Of a DNA stretch of 64,000 nucleotides, positions 25,919 through 35,422 are shown piece after piece. The stretch comes from Campylobacter concisus. Lineage in GTDB: Bacteria > Campylobacterota > Campylobacteria > Campylobacterales > Campylobacteraceae. The stretch lies in the NCBI RefSeq assembly GCF_003049735.1, contig NZ_PIRM01000004.1, positions 103,550-167,549 on the forward strand. The letters run 5' to 3'. The notes below the pieces were generated by a model. It searched no databases, had not been told where the DNA came from, and was given only the letters and a program-made list of their open reading frames with translations. How positions within the stretch are numbered: position 1 is the stretch's first letter; every line of letters starts with the position of its first letter. A program made the translations under genes and the position numbers.

Positions 25919-27085
25919 TTATCTTTTTGAAGTATATAAATTTATACCATTTTGTAAGCGTTTTAGCCCTTCAAGCACTCTGGCTCTTTGGGTTGCGATA
26001 TTCATACGGAGGAAAAATCTATCTCCTCTGTAAGCATTACCGTCATTTAGCCATAGTCCAGCTTTATCACGCAAGAAATTCATAAAGTCGCTTGAATCCT
26101 CGCAAAACGCGCTGCAATCAAGCCACAAAAGATAAGTCGCATTTGAAGGCAGAAGTTTTACTGGTAAATTTTGCTCTTTTATGAAATTTATAACGATTTT
26201 TTTGTTTTCAAAGAGATAATTTCTAAGCTCATCAAGCCATGTTTGACTATCGTTAAATGCCGCTATTGTCGCAGTTATTGCAAATGCGTTTGCCTCACCT
26301 ATCTCATCATAATTTACAGCCGCATTTATTCTGGCGCGTATCTGCTCGTTTGGTGTGACGATAGCTGAGCTTTGAAGGCCAGCTATATTAAAGGCTTTTG
26401 TTGGTGAGATGCATGTGATTGAGTTATTTTTGCACTCTTCGCTAACGCTGATAAATGGCACGTAGCTTAGCCCAGGATCAGTTATGTCGCAGTGGATCTC
26501 ATCGCTGATAACCAAAACATCATGCTTATAGCAAAGCTCGCCTATCTTTTTAAGCGTCTCTTTGTCCCAAATTTTTCCTATTGGATTGTGAGGATTACAA
26601 AGAAGCATCATAGTTGTTAGTGGTTGAGCTAGCTTTGCTTCAAGGTCTTCAAAGTCGATCTCGTAAGAGCCATCTTTATAGACAAGGTCGTTTGATAAAA
26701 TTTCACGGCCGTTGTTTTTTATGCAGTTAAAAAATACATGATAGACGGGAGCTTGAACTAAAATTTGATCTCCTGGATTGCTAAATCTTCTAATAGCTGT
26801 CGAAATAGCTGGTATAACACCAGTACAAAAGCACATCCACTCGTTTTCAAAGCTAACATCATGACGCCTTTTCCACCAGCCTTTAATCGCTTCGTTCCAC
26901 TCTTTTGGGATAAATGAGTAGCCAAAGACGCCATTATCAAGACGCTTTTGTAGGGCATTTAAAATTTCAGGCGCAGCCTTAAAATCCATATCAGCAACCC
27001 ACATTGGCAAAACATCATTTTTCATTCGCCATTTTGATGAGTTGGTGTCATCTCTGCTAATAAGCGTATCAAAATCGTACTTCAT
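25919..27085 (-). CDS. PatB/MalY-type cystathionine beta-lyase (PLP aminotransferase fold)
   Basis: 388 residues. Fold-type I PLP enzyme: MWVADMDFKAAPEI and FGYSFIP near the start, CNPHNPIGKIW, SDEIHCD and the Schiff-base Lys230 in SPTKAFNIAG, all diagnostic of the PatB/MalY C-S lyase group rather than ordinary aminotransferases. Cleaves cystathionine or cysteine conjugates to a thiol, pyruvate and ammonia. Another sulfur-amino-acid PLP gene lies at 27857 on the opposite strand. Confidence 0.88.
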   Translation of the reverse strand: MKYDFDTLISRDDTNSSKWRMKNDVLPMWVADMDFKAAPEILNALQKRLDNGVFGYSFIPKEWNEAIKGWWKRRHDVSFENEWMCFCTGVIPAISTAIRRFSNPGDQILVQAPVYHVFFNCIKNNGREILSNDLVYKDGSYEIDFEDLEAKLAQPLTTMMLLCNPHNPIGKIWDKETLKKIGELCYKHDVLVISDEIHCDITDPGLSYVPFISVSEECKNNSITCISPTKAFNIAGLQSSAIVTPNEQIRARINAAVNYDEIGEANAFAITATIAAFNDSQTWLDELRNYLFENKKIVINFIKEQNLPVKLLPSNATYLLWLDCSAFCEDSSDFMNFLRDKAGLWLNDGNAYRGDRFFLRMNIATQRARVLEGLKRLQNGINLYTSKR

Positions 27086-27137
27086 AGCTTTTCCTTAAAA
27101 TAAAATTTTAAATCAATTATAACCCAAAAGATACTAA

Positions 27138-27143
27138 TATAAT
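27138..27143 (+). promoter_or_regulatory. -10 box for the DIP1984-family gene
   Basis: TATAAT in CTAATATAATTTG, about 42 bases upstream of the start at 27185. Confidence 0.5.
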
Positions 27144-27184
27144 TTGAAATTTTCTCTCAATTTAATATTTCAAAAGGAAAAATG

Positions 27185-27640
27185 ATGAAATTAGCTCAGG
27201 CTCTCATTTTAAGAGCTGATACACAAAAACGTTTAGAGCAGCTAAAAGGTAGGTTGCTCGATAATGCAAAAATGCAAGAAAATGAAAGACCTAGCGAAGA
27301 TCCAAAGCTTCTTTTAAAAGAGCTTGATAGGCTAAGCGATGAGCTATTTAGGCTGGTCTTGGCTATAAATTTAACAAACTCAAGTGCAAAATTTGAAGGT
27401 GCGAGTCTAACTGAAATGATCGCTAAAAAAGATACGCTAAGCCAAAAAGCAAGCGTGCTTAGGGAATTTGCCAAAAGCGCAAGCCAAAAGGTCGATCTTT
27501 ACTCAAATAGCGAGATAAAAATTTTAAGTAGTGTTGATGTAGCCACGCTCCAAAAGCAAATAGACGAGCTATCAAAAGAGATCAGAGAGCTAGATATGAA
27601 GCTACAAGAGGCAAACTGGCAAGTTGATCTTGTAGAGTAA
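27185..27640 (+). CDS. DIP1984-family protein
   Basis: About 151 residues. Two adjacent ATGs (27182, 27185); the second is better spaced from SD AAGGA. Helical and coiled-coil throughout, with KLAQALILRADTQKRLEQLKGRL at the start and IRELDMKLQEANWQVDL at the end, matching the small conserved DIP1984 family (some members named septicolysin). No function is established. It stands alone between two PLP enzyme genes. Confidence 0.75.
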   Translation: MKLAQALILRADTQKRLEQLKGRLLDNAKMQENERPSEDPKLLLKELDRLSDELFRLVLAINLTNSSAKFEGASLTEMIAKKDTLSQKASVLREFAKSASQKVDLYSNSEIKILSSVDVATLQKQIDELSKEIRELDMKLQEANWQVDLVE

Positions 27641-27856
27641 AATTTATGGTGAAAATGTAGCTAAAGGCGAGTAAAAAGAAAAATTTATTAGGCTTGCGGG
27701 GAGAGAGCAAAAGCTTAAATTTATCCCAGCAATTTAAAAAATGCATTCTTAAAAATAAATGTTACTACCACTTACTGATTTAGCTACATTTTGGGTGGGT
27801 TTGGGGAAGATTAATCTTTATTATGTAAGATTTCACAAATTTTTAAAAGGAAATTT

Positions 27857-28999
27857 ATGAAACTTGATACCTTGATCGTAAAAGGCATTGAAGCTAAAAA
27901 TAATCCAAATAAAGCTGTCATTCCGCCTGTTTTTTTAGCAAGTACATTTGTGCAAGATGATCTTGAAAATTTTCAAGAATTTGCATATTCGCGTGGTAGC
28001 AACCCAACCAAAAAAGCATTTGATGAAATTTTTGCAAAAGTTGAAGGCAGCAAATACGCTTTTAGCTTTGGTTCAGGCATGGCAGCAACAGCAGCTGCAC
28101 TTAGTCTTATAAAAACTGGGCAAAAGGTCCTGCTAAATAGCAACGTCTATGGCGGCACTTATAGGTATGTTACAACCGTTTTTGAAAGCCATGGCATAAA
28201 GAGCGAATTTATAGACGATCTAAATTTTTTAAGTGAAGATGATATAAGTGACGACGTGGCGGCGATATTCATCGAAACTCCGTCAAATCCTCTCTTAAGA
28301 GTGACAGACATCGCTAGAATTTCAAAGATCGCTCACAAAAAGGGCGCTCTAGTCATCGTGGATAACACATTTTTAACGCCTTATTATCAAAGAGTACTTG
28401 ATCATGGAGCTGATATCGTGGTTTATAGCGCTACAAAGTATATCGGTGGACACGCTGATGTGATCGCTGGTATCGTCACGCTAAACGATGATGCTTTGGC
28501 TGAGAAGATAAAATTTGCTAAAAACACTCTTGGTGGCATCATAAGCCCGATGGATGCCTACTACCTAATACGTGGGCTTAAAACGCTTAGCGTTAGGTTT
28601 GATAGACAAACGCAAAATACACATAAAATAATCAAATTTTTACAAAATAATGACGCTGTTAGCGTGGTACATTTTGCTGGTTCATATAGCGAGCAAGAGG
28701 CTAAGATGCAAGCAGCTCAAGCAAGTGGCATCGGCGCTCTTATCTCTTTTGAGCTCGATGAAAAATATGATGTAAATAAATTTGTAAAATCGCTAGAAAT
28801 TTTTGATCTAGCAGTGAGCCTTGGCGGCGTAGAAAGCCTCATTTGCAGGCCTGCGACGATGACACATGAGGCATATCCAAAAGAGGCGCTAGATAAGATC
28901 GGCATAAAGCAAAACTTGCTTCGCCTAGCAATCGGTATCGAAAACGCTGATGATCTAATAGCAGATCTTGATCAAGCATTTAAAAAAACAAAAAAATAA
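27857..28999 (+). CDS. Cystathionine gamma-synthase/lyase-type PLP enzyme
   Basis: 380 residues, Cys/Met metabolism PLP family. Shows AYSRGSNPTKKAFDE, FGSGMAATAA, VDNTFLTPYYQ and PLP Lys194 in YSATKYIGGHADV. MetB, MetC, MetZ and MGL cannot be told apart confidently from sequence; the length and the VSLGGVESL segment fit cystathionine gamma-synthase or gamma-lyase. SD AAAGGA. tpx follows after 14 bases, so the two are probably co-transcribed. Confidence 0.85.
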   Translation: MKLDTLIVKGIEAKNNPNKAVIPPVFLASTFVQDDLENFQEFAYSRGSNPTKKAFDEIFAKVEGSKYAFSFGSGMAATAAALSLIKTGQKVLLNSNVYGGTYRYVTTVFESHGIKSEFIDDLNFLSEDDISDDVAAIFIETPSNPLLRVTDIARISKIAHKKGALVIVDNTFLTPYYQRVLDHGADIVVYSATKYIGGHADVIAGIVTLNDDALAEKIKFAKNTLGGIISPMDAYYLIRGLKTLSVRFDRQTQNTHKIIKFLQNNDAVSVVHFAGSYSEQEAKMQAAQASGIGALISFELDEKYDVNKFVKSLEIFDLAVSLGGVESLICRPATMTHEAYPKEALDKIGIKQNLLRLAIGIENADDLIADLDQAFKKTKK

Positions 29000-29013
29000 T
29001 AAAGGAGATAGAT

Positions 29014-29538
29014 ATGGCAACTACAAAATTTAAAGGTAGTGAGGTAAATTTAAGTGGAAACGAGGTCTTTGTAGGCTCTTATGCGCCTGAAGCAAAAGTC
29101 GTAGCGCAAGATCTTAGCGAGTTTAGTGTAGGCGGAAATAATGGCGTAGAAGTACTTGTTTGCTTGCCATCACTTGATACTGGAGTTTGTGCAGCAGAGG
29201 CTCGTAAATTTAACGAAAAAGTAGCCGGTAAACATGGCGTAAAACTAAGCATCATCTCAAATGATTTACCATTTGCGATGGGGAGATTTTGCACGACTGA
29301 AGGCATAGAAAATTTACGTGTAGGAAGTGACTTTAGATACGGAGAATTTGCTAAAAACTATGGCGTTTTAATGAGCGATGGCCCACTAAAAGGACTACTT
29401 GCAAGAGCGGTATTTGTCATCAATGATGGCGTAATAATTCACAAACAAATCGTTCCTGAAGTGACAGAAGAGCCAAACTACGATGCTGTATTTGATGCTA
29501 TTAAAAGTAGCGGTAGTTGCGGTTGTGGCTGCCATTAA
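29014..29538 (+). CDS. tpx: Thiol peroxidase (Tpx) with Cys-rich tail
   Basis: 174 residues; typical Tpx is near 165. Reduces alkyl hydroperoxides and H2O2 using thioredoxin. Peroxidatic Cys59 in SLDTGVCAAEA, resolving Cys93 in MGRFCTTEG. The C-terminus carries an extra SSGSCGCGCH (Cys169, 171, 173 and His174), which is not needed for the peroxidase cycle and resembles a metal-binding or thiol-relay tail. Cotranscribed with the upstream PLP enzyme. Confidence 0.95.
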   Translation: MATTKFKGSEVNLSGNEVFVGSYAPEAKVVAQDLSEFSVGGNNGVEVLVCLPSLDTGVCAAEARKFNEKVAGKHGVKLSIISNDLPFAMGRFCTTEGIENLRVGSDFRYGEFAKNYGVLMSDGPLKGLLARAVFVINDGVIIHKQIVPEVTEEPNYDAVFDAIKSSGSCGCGCH

Positions 29539-29546
29539 AAAGGATG

Positions 29547-29577
29547 TTATCTAAGCATCTATTTGATGCTTAGATAA
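29547..29577. terminator. Bidirectional terminator tpx/rnhB
   Basis: A 13-bp perfect stem, TTATCTAAGCATC (29547-29559) with GATGCTTAGATAA (29565-29577), loop TATTT, between convergent tpx and rnhB. Confidence 0.8.
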
Positions 29578-29583
29578 TTAATC

Positions 29584-30135
29584 TTAGTCAAATAGAGATT
29601 TTTCAAAAGATTTTACTACAAAGCTTTTTCTATGAAGGCTTGAATAGCCAAACTTAGCAATGGCTTCTAGATGCGCCTTTGTGCCGTATCCTTTGTGCCT
29701 AGCAAAGCCATATTTTGAGTAAATTTTATCCCAGCTTTTCATCAAACTATCACGACTAACCTTTGCTAATATGCTAGCAGCGCTTACCCCAGCGACTTTG
29801 CTGTCAGCTTTTATCATCGTTGTGATACCAACGCCATAGTCTAAATTACCATCATAAATGATCTCAAAACCCTCAAAATGCGCCTTAAAAATTTTGAGCG
29901 CTCGTCTTAAGCACTCGCTTAGCCCAAGTTCGTCTATTTGCGCATTTGAGAAGTAGATGATGAGAAAATTTGAGCTTTTTATAATCTCTTTAAAAAGCTC
30001 CTCACGCCTTTTTGCAGTTAGTTTTTTGGAGTCGTTTAGGCCTGAAATTTCTTTATTTAGCACGCAGGCCGCTACGCTTAAAGGCCCAGCTAAAGCCCCA
30101 CGTCCAGCCTCATCTATGCCACAAATTTTTGCCAT
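29584..30135 (-). CDS. rnhB: Ribonuclease HII
   Basis: 183 residues. Cuts RNA in RNA-DNA hybrids and at single ribonucleotides in DNA. Catalytic acidic residues in [13 protein letters not shown] (Asp7, Glu8), YDGNLDYG and the [21 protein letters not shown] block. The start abuts the stop of the upstream exported-protein gene by one shared base. Confidence 0.95.
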   Translation of the reverse strand: MAKICGIDEAGRGALAGPLSVAACVLNKEISGLNDSKKLTAKRREELFKEIIKSSNFLIIYFSNAQIDELGLSECLRRALKIFKAHFEGFEIIYDGNLDYGVGITTMIKADSKVAGVSAASILAKVSRDSLMKSWDKIYSKYGFARHKGYGTKAHLEAIAKFGYSSLHRKSFVVKSFEKSLFD

Positions 30136-30989
30136 TAAAGTCCGATTTCATCGTTAAAGTAAGGTTTTAGCTCATCAAGTGGCACGCTAATTTGCTCCTC
30201 ATTTAAAAAAGTAAGCCCAAGTGGCGAAATTACAAAATTTTCACTAACGCCTGCTGTTGCAAGGATTGCTTTTAGATGAGGATCGTTCATATCTTTAAAA
30301 ATCTGCTTTAACTTTAGCTTTTTGTTGGTTTTAAGTAAGACGACATCGCAGCTAGTTTTATTATTTTTATAGGTGCAGATGCTTTTTATTTTGTCATTTA
30401 TATAGTAGATGTTATCTAGGCTTTCAAATTGGTTATTTGGCCATTTTTTACGTTCGCTTTTTAGGTCATAAAGTGTCGAGAGTAATTTATTTTTATTTTT
30501 TTTAGCCGATTCTTTGGCAAATATATCGTTAATTATAGCTTCGTATCTCGTGCCATTTGCTTCGATCATTTGGATGCCAATATTTAGCATTTCATACTCT
30601 TTTTCTTTTTTGATAGTCGCATTATAGGCTTTGTTTTTAACGATTATTTTGCCCTTTAGCTCACCATTTTCATTTTTAACGTCTAAATTTATCTTATCAG
30701 ATACAGCATTTAGCAATGAAATTTCACTGCTATTTTGCTCAAGATTACCTTTTTCATAGTCGTATTTTGTACCATCAAAAAAGATATGTCCGCTTATCTT
30801 GGCCGGCACTTTAAAGCTCTTACTTTGCTTAAAATTTTCAAATTCATCTTTAAAATAGTTCATATAAACTTCAAATTTTATACCATTTGCCTCGCCAATA
30901 AATTTATAAAATTTCGCCCAGTTTTCGTGATTTATCTCATAGCCAAATAGGCTTACTATAAGTATAAAAATCCCAATAAATGCTCTCAT
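30135..30989 (-). CDS. Exported RsiV/DUF3298-like protein
   Basis: 284 residues. Signal peptide [17 protein letters not shown]-terminal half is beta-rich with repeats of the form [18 protein letters not shown]; the C-terminal half ends in [26 protein letters not shown], a pattern typical of the DUF3298/RsiV C-terminal domain. In Bacillus RsiV this domain binds lysozyme; no sigma-factor gene is near here, so a regulatory role is not supported. Probably periplasmic. Overlaps rnhB by one base. Confidence 0.7.
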   Translation of the reverse strand: MRAFIGIFILIVSLFGYEINHENWAKFYKFIGEANGIKFEVYMNYFKDEFENFKQSKSFKVPAKISGHIFFDGTKYDYEKGNLEQNSSEISLLNAVSDKINLDVKNENGELKGKIIVKNKAYNATIKKEKEYEMLNIGIQMIEANGTRYEAIINDIFAKESAKKNKNKLLSTLYDLKSERKKWPNNQFESLDNIYYINDKIKSICTYKNNKTSCDVVLLKTNKKLKLKQIFKDMNDPHLKAILATAGVSENFVISPLGLTFLNEEQISVPLDELKPYFNDEIGL

Positions 30990-31067
30990 TTCTGTCCTTC
31001 ATAGTTTTTTTGATTATAGCTTCTTTACTTTAAGCTTTTAAAACAATAATCAAATAAAGGTTTAAAT

Positions 31068-32162
31068 TTATAAACCTAGACTCCACCTAGAAAATGGCAA
31101 AATTTCGCATTTTATGCCCTCAAAGCTAAGCTCAGCTTGGTTTGCAACGCTAATTATTTGAAGCTTACTAACGCCCAGCTCTTTTAAGCTTGCGTGGAGT
31201 TTTTTAAATTTCAAGAAGATGATCTCTGGTGCAGAAAACGGCACACAGATGATCGCGATCTTCCTTTTACTAAGGAAGAAATCAATCTCTTTTGTGTAGT
31301 AAATTTCATCTTTAAATTTAAGCAACTCGCAAAAAACGACATTTGCAAAGACGGCCAAAAAGTCCTTTTTTAGATACAAAGCATTACGAAGTGCAAAATT
31401 TGTAAAGTAGAGCTTTTTGCTCGTGCTGCTCTCATCTAAATTTGGTACTAATTCTATAAAGCCATTTTCATTAAGGCTGGTTACCGCGTTATAGACACTA
31501 TCTTTTGAGATTTTCATCTGCTCTTTTAAGTTTTTGTAGATACCAAAAGTGCTAAGCACATCGTGGCATTTTGGAGTACATTCTTTTAAAATCGCAATGC
31601 TTTGCTCGCTTAAATTTGCTTTTAAGAGCTGCTGCAAGTGTGCCGTGACCTCGCTGGAGTCTAAAAAGGCACTTGCTATCTCGTTGCCGTGAGCCAAAAA
31701 GTAGCTAAATAGTAGGTCTTGGTCCAAATTCTTCTTAAAAAATAGTATAAATTCCTCGTAGTCGAGATAGTTTAAATTTATGCGAGCAAAGCCGTCAATC
31801 GTGAGTGAAAATTCCTTGCTTGTAAGGATGATATTTTCAAGTGTTGCGCCCTTTAAAAAGTCTAAATTTGCAAGGTCAGTGGCTTGCAAATTTTCAACTG
31901 CAAGAACCTTTATCTGGGTATTTTTTTCTAAAAATTCTTTTAAATTTGCTAAAAGTAAGGCTCTGTCTATCCTTAGATCATCTAAATTTACATAAAGCCT
32001 CTCCTCGCTTTTATAATGGCTCAAAAACTCATAAACAAGGGCTGTTTTGCCGCTTGAAATGGCGCCTATTATAAGCGTCTTTGGCGAGATGATTTCGTAT
32101 TTTCTGGGGATAAATTTACTTGATTTAAGCGGCTGATTGTAATAAAGCTCTAATTGGTTCAT
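31068..32162 (-). CDS. AAA-type ATPase with DUF4143/ArsR-like C-terminus
   Basis: 364 residues. Walker A GAISSGKT (33-40), a Walker B-like VLAVENLQA, then a winged-helix region (ISKDSVYNAVTSLNENGFIELV) and a C-terminal nuclease-like piece with KEIDFF and IAIICVPF, the layout of the AAA_14/DUF4143 and archaeal ATPase group. Function unknown. SD AGGGGAG. It starts 45 bases after the stop of the restriction-modification gene and would be read into by one phase of that gene's poly-G tract. Confidence 0.7.
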   Translation of the reverse strand: MNQLELYYNQPLKSSKFIPRKYEIISPKTLIIGAISSGKTALVYEFLSHYKSEERLYVNLDDLRIDRALLLANLKEFLEKNTQIKVLAVENLQATDLANLDFLKGATLENIILTSKEFSLTIDGFARINLNYLDYEEFILFFKKNLDQDLLFSYFLAHGNEIASAFLDSSEVTAHLQQLLKANLSEQSIAILKECTPKCHDVLSTFGIYKNLKEQMKISKDSVYNAVTSLNENGFIELVPNLDESSTSKKLYFTNFALRNALYLKKDFLAVFANVVFCELLKFKDEIYYTKEIDFFLSKRKIAIICVPFSAPEIIFLKFKKLHASLKELGVSKLQIISVANQAELSFEGIKCEILPFSRWSLGL

Positions 32163-32206
32163 TTTCTCCCCTTTGTAAGATGTATATGTAAATTTTTGTT
32201 ATGTCG

Positions 32207-35188
32207 TCAATCCCCCCCCCTTTTTTTTGCTATAAGCGCGATTTCATCGCTTGTTAGTTCATAAAGCTCAAAAACAAGTTTGTCTATTTTTTCGTTACTT
32301 GCCTTGATTTTGTCGTTTAGCGCGTCGATATTTTCTTTGGCTTCTAGCTTTTCATCAAGAGTTAAAGTAGGCATATGCTTCTCGTAAAGCTTGATTTTTT
32401 CATTGGCTTTTAAAATCTCATCAACCAAATTTATTATCTCGTTTGCTAAATTTTCATTTTGTGGCGTGATTTGTGGGATAGGCAAAATTTCTAAGCGATT
32501 TGTTGTTATTTCGCCTTCAAGTCCGCCTCCAGCATAGAAAAAGTTAAAAATTTTATAAACAGCTGTTGAATTTAAAAAGGCTAATAAAAATTTTAGATTT
32601 TCGCCAGTTATGCAATATGCAGTATTGTTTGGAATATTATTATTTGTATCGTAAGCAAATTTTGGACTTTGCACAATTTTTGCACATAAAATTTTCTCTT
32701 TTTCAAATTCTTCATAATAAGCGATGTTATCTTGCGTCTCAAACCATTTATTTGATGTTTTTTTGCGGCATTTTTTACCATTTATAGTTTCGCCACTTTG
32801 TGCTATATAAGGCAAAAAAATTTGTAAATATCCCTTAAGACTTGGAAAATTTTCAATATCTATCTTTAACGCTGGAAATGTGCAAATGAGCCACAGTCCA
32901 GCCCACTCATAGTCATAACGCTTTATATCTTGACCTCGTAAGATCGGCCTAATGAGCTTTTGCGTCCGCTCTCTTTCTTCTCCAGTGCAGTTATTTAAAA
33001 TTTTATCACGGGTGTCACTATCAATAATAAATACTTCATTTAGTCCTGTTTTGATACCAGAATGAATTTTTATGCCCCAATTTTTTAATGGCTCTGCAAC
33101 TTTTTCGATCTTGCTTTTTAGCTCAAATTTGCTGCTATCTAGGAAAGTGAAATTTATTTCATTTAGTGTAGATTGTGGTATTTGGATAAATTTTTGCGTT
33201 TTTAAATTTATGCTGTTTGAAGCTAGGAAATTAAATTTTGAATTTTCACCGGCTCTTATTTTTCTAAAAATAGTAACCGCGCTATCTACGCTCGCGTCTT
33301 CAAAAACTTTAACCCCAGCAAAATCGATAATATGTGTTATTTGCGTATTTTCTAATATGAATTTACGTAAATTTTCACCATAGCTGGCACGGAAAAATTT
33401 ATTTGAACATATAAAACCTAAAAGTCCATTTTCTTTTAGATGTGTAATGCCAAGCTCATAAAAATAGACAAATAAATCAGCCGTACCACTATAAACTTTA
33501 TATTTTTGCAGGGCTGGCTTTTGCTCTTTTATCGCCTCTTGTCTGACATAGGGAGGATTGCCGATAACGACATCAAATTTAAAGTCAAAAGGAAATTCTA
33601 AAAGCGAGTTTGCTGCTATCAAATTTTTACTAAGATCTGTTAAAACTCGTCCTTTTGCAGCTGTGCGGAGCCAAAGGGATAGTCTGGCGATCTCGGCCGC
33701 ATCGGCATTTATATCTACGCCGTAAAGGTTGTTTTCTAAAATCGTGCTTTCTATATCGTAAAGTCCCAAGCCCTCGCCCTCATATACTTTGCGGTAAGTG
33801 TCTAATGTGCCATGCTCGCTAATGAGAAATTCTAAAGCTTGGTTTAAAAACGCACCAGAGCCACAAGCTGGATCAAGTATCTTAAGAGATAAGAGCCACT
33901 CGCGGTAAGCATAAATTTTGTCTTTGATCTCACTTTCTGCTTTGGTTAATTTTTTGGGATTTTTTGGTGCTAATAGCTCATTTAGATCAAGCCCTAGCTC
34001 ATCTTTTTTGGCTTTACAAAGCTCACCAAGCGAATTTTCGATTATAAATTCTGTTATAAACTCTGGCGTATAAAATATGCCATCTTTTTTGCGTTTGCTC
34101 TGTTTGGCATCAAATTTATTTCCATTTATTTGCGCATTTAGCTCTTCAAGGTCGTTTAGTGAGCTTTCAAAGATATGTCCTAGGATATTTACACCGATGT
34201 CGCTTAAAAAGTCATAGTCGCTTAAAAACTGTGCTTCAAGTACGCTATCGTCTATCTTTAGCGCATCAAGCTCAGTGTCTGTGGCAAAAAGTCCGCCATT
34301 GTAGCGTTTGATATCAAGACGTTCACTACCTTCATCAATGGCTTTAAAGTAAATTTTGTAAAAGTCATAAAAACTAAGCTCGGTAACTTGGTTTTGAAAT
34401 TTATCTTTTATCTCGGCTATCGTGCGAAGTCTTAGTAGTCCGCGGTCTTCAGCAAATAGTATAAAGACAAACCTGTCGCATAGTTTTTGAGTCAGGCTTA
34501 AAAGCCTATTTTTATCAATGCTAGCATTGTTTTTGCAAATATTTTTGAAAAGAGTGAGCCTAAATACGCTAAAGTCTTTATAAAATTTATTTGAAATTTC
34601 GCGCTCGTGAGTGGCAAATTTCTCTTTTAGCTTTAGCGGCAGATCCGTGCTAATGCTCTCAAAGCTAAGCAGCAAATGAAGTTTTTTAAACTCGTCAAAG
34701 CTTGCTGTAAAAAGGTCAAATTTTTCAAATGTTGTTTTATTGCCGATGTAAAAGCGCAGTTCGTTAAAATTTGAAACAACGACATATTTGGCATTTTCAT
34801 GTGAGATAAAATAGCGAAAGGCTTGATCTACCGGGCTAAGCTCGCGGTTGGACGGAGTTTTATCAAGATGCTGTGTGGTCTGATCTTTTAGCTCGATCAC
34901 GCATCTAACTTCGCCATTTATCAGTATCGCCCCATCTGCTTTTTTGCCGTCAGTTTCGTTCTTTTTCTCGCGTTCAAGATTGAAATTTGTAGGATTAGTA
35001 GTATCTAAAGTGTAGCCAAGGCAGTTTTCAAAGATATCTTTTAGAAACTGCGTTTGAAATTTCTCTTCTTTGAAGCTCTTAATGTCGCTAGCTTTTGCCT
35101 GATATGTTTGTAAATTTACATAACGCTTTTTAAGCTTCTCCTCGTCTTGTTCTTGAGTTAATAAGAATTTTGTATTAAAGATCGGCAT
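32207..35188 (-). CDS. Type IIG/Eco57I-like restriction-modification enzyme, phase-variable end
   Basis: 993 residues, single-chain restriction and N6-adenine methylation enzyme. N-terminal PD-(D/E)xK nuclease: Asp85 (ADGAIL), Glu99 and Lys101 (VIELKDQ). Helical linker to about 360; methyltransferase motif X GIFYTPEFI (370-378), motif I LDPACGSGAFL (438-448), motif IV GNPPYV (543-548); the C-terminal third is a target-recognition domain followed by a coiled coil. The last codons lie in an A8G9 homopolymer (32212-32228), so slippage alters only the tail. In this sequence it reads ...KKRGGD-stop. Both catalytic centres appear intact. Confidence 0.9.
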   Translation of the reverse strand: MPIFNTKFLLTQEQDEEKLKKRYVNLQTYQAKASDIKSFKEEKFQTQFLKDIFENCLGYTLDTTNPTNFNLEREKKNETDGKKADGAILINGEVRCVIELKDQTTQHLDKTPSNRELSPVDQAFRYFISHENAKYVVVSNFNELRFYIGNKTTFEKFDLFTASFDEFKKLHLLLSFESISTDLPLKLKEKFATHEREISNKFYKDFSVFRLTLFKNICKNNASIDKNRLLSLTQKLCDRFVFILFAEDRGLLRLRTIAEIKDKFQNQVTELSFYDFYKIYFKAIDEGSERLDIKRYNGGLFATDTELDALKIDDSVLEAQFLSDYDFLSDIGVNILGHIFESSLNDLEELNAQINGNKFDAKQSKRKKDGIFYTPEFITEFIIENSLGELCKAKKDELGLDLNELLAPKNPKKLTKAESEIKDKIYAYREWLLSLKILDPACGSGAFLNQALEFLISEHGTLDTYRKVYEGEGLGLYDIESTILENNLYGVDINADAAEIARLSLWLRTAAKGRVLTDLSKNLIAANSLLEFPFDFKFDVVIGNPPYVRQEAIKEQKPALQKYKVYSGTADLFVYFYELGITHLKENGLLGFICSNKFFRASYGENLRKFILENTQITHIIDFAGVKVFEDASVDSAVTIFRKIRAGENSKFNFLASNSINLKTQKFIQIPQSTLNEINFTFLDSSKFELKSKIEKVAEPLKNWGIKIHSGIKTGLNEVFIIDSDTRDKILNNCTGEERERTQKLIRPILRGQDIKRYDYEWAGLWLICTFPALKIDIENFPSLKGYLQIFLPYIAQSGETINGKKCRKKTSNKWFETQDNIAYYEEFEKEKILCAKIVQSPKFAYDTNNNIPNNTAYCITGENLKFLLAFLNSTAVYKIFNFFYAGGGLEGEITTNRLEILPIPQITPQNENLANEIINLVDEILKANEKIKLYEKHMPTLTLDEKLEAKENIDALNDKIKASNEKIDKLVFELYELTSDEIALIAKKRGGD
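32212..32228 (-). repeat. A8G9 homopolymer contingency tract
   Basis: On the minus strand eight A then nine G at the very end of the restriction-modification gene. Poly-G tracts of this length are the classical slippage sites of Campylobacter phase variation. G9 stops at 32207; G10 adds GLTT-like residues then stops; G8 adds 28 residues and runs through the SD and start of the ATPase gene. Confidence 0.85.
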
Positions 35189-35297
35189 CTTTTCTCTTTA
35201 AAATTTTAATTTCTTGGAATCTTATCTTTTTAAATTTTATATCTTCCTTATTAAAAGGAAATAATTAATCAAAATTCATCAAAAAATAGCGTTTTTC

Positions 35298-35327
35298 TTG
35301 ACAACCATAATAGCTTTTTTGTAAAAT
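35298..35327 (+). promoter_or_regulatory. Promoter of the S10 operon
   Basis: -35 TTGACA (35298-35303), 18-bp T-rich spacer, -10 TAAAAT (35322-35327). It is the only near-consensus -35 I noticed in the window. Transcript start expected near 35334, giving a roughly 110-base leader before rpsJ. Confidence 0.7.
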
Positions 35328-35343
35328 CGCGTTCTCTTTACGA

Positions 35344-35422
35344 AAAGACAAGCGTCTTTGCTCGTACGATCGCTTGATCCTATGCGAGTTATTTTGATGT
35401 AAAGAGGTCGCGAGTTTGCGAC
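35344..35422 (+). promoter_or_regulatory. Structured leader of the S10 operon
   Basis: Three hairpins in order: AAAGAC/GTCTTT (35344-35359), CTCGTA/TGCGAG with inner GATC/GATC (35361-35388), and GTCGC/GCGAC (35407-35422), all upstream of the rpsJ SD at 35435-35439. A ribosomal-protein autoregulatory leader is plausible but not demonstrated. Confidence 0.45.

Noticed and set aside
31068..35188. Complete multi-gene phage-defence island
   Set aside because: Only a single-chain type IIG enzyme and one ATPase; flanked directly by core genes, with no integrase, toxin-antitoxin or further defence genes.
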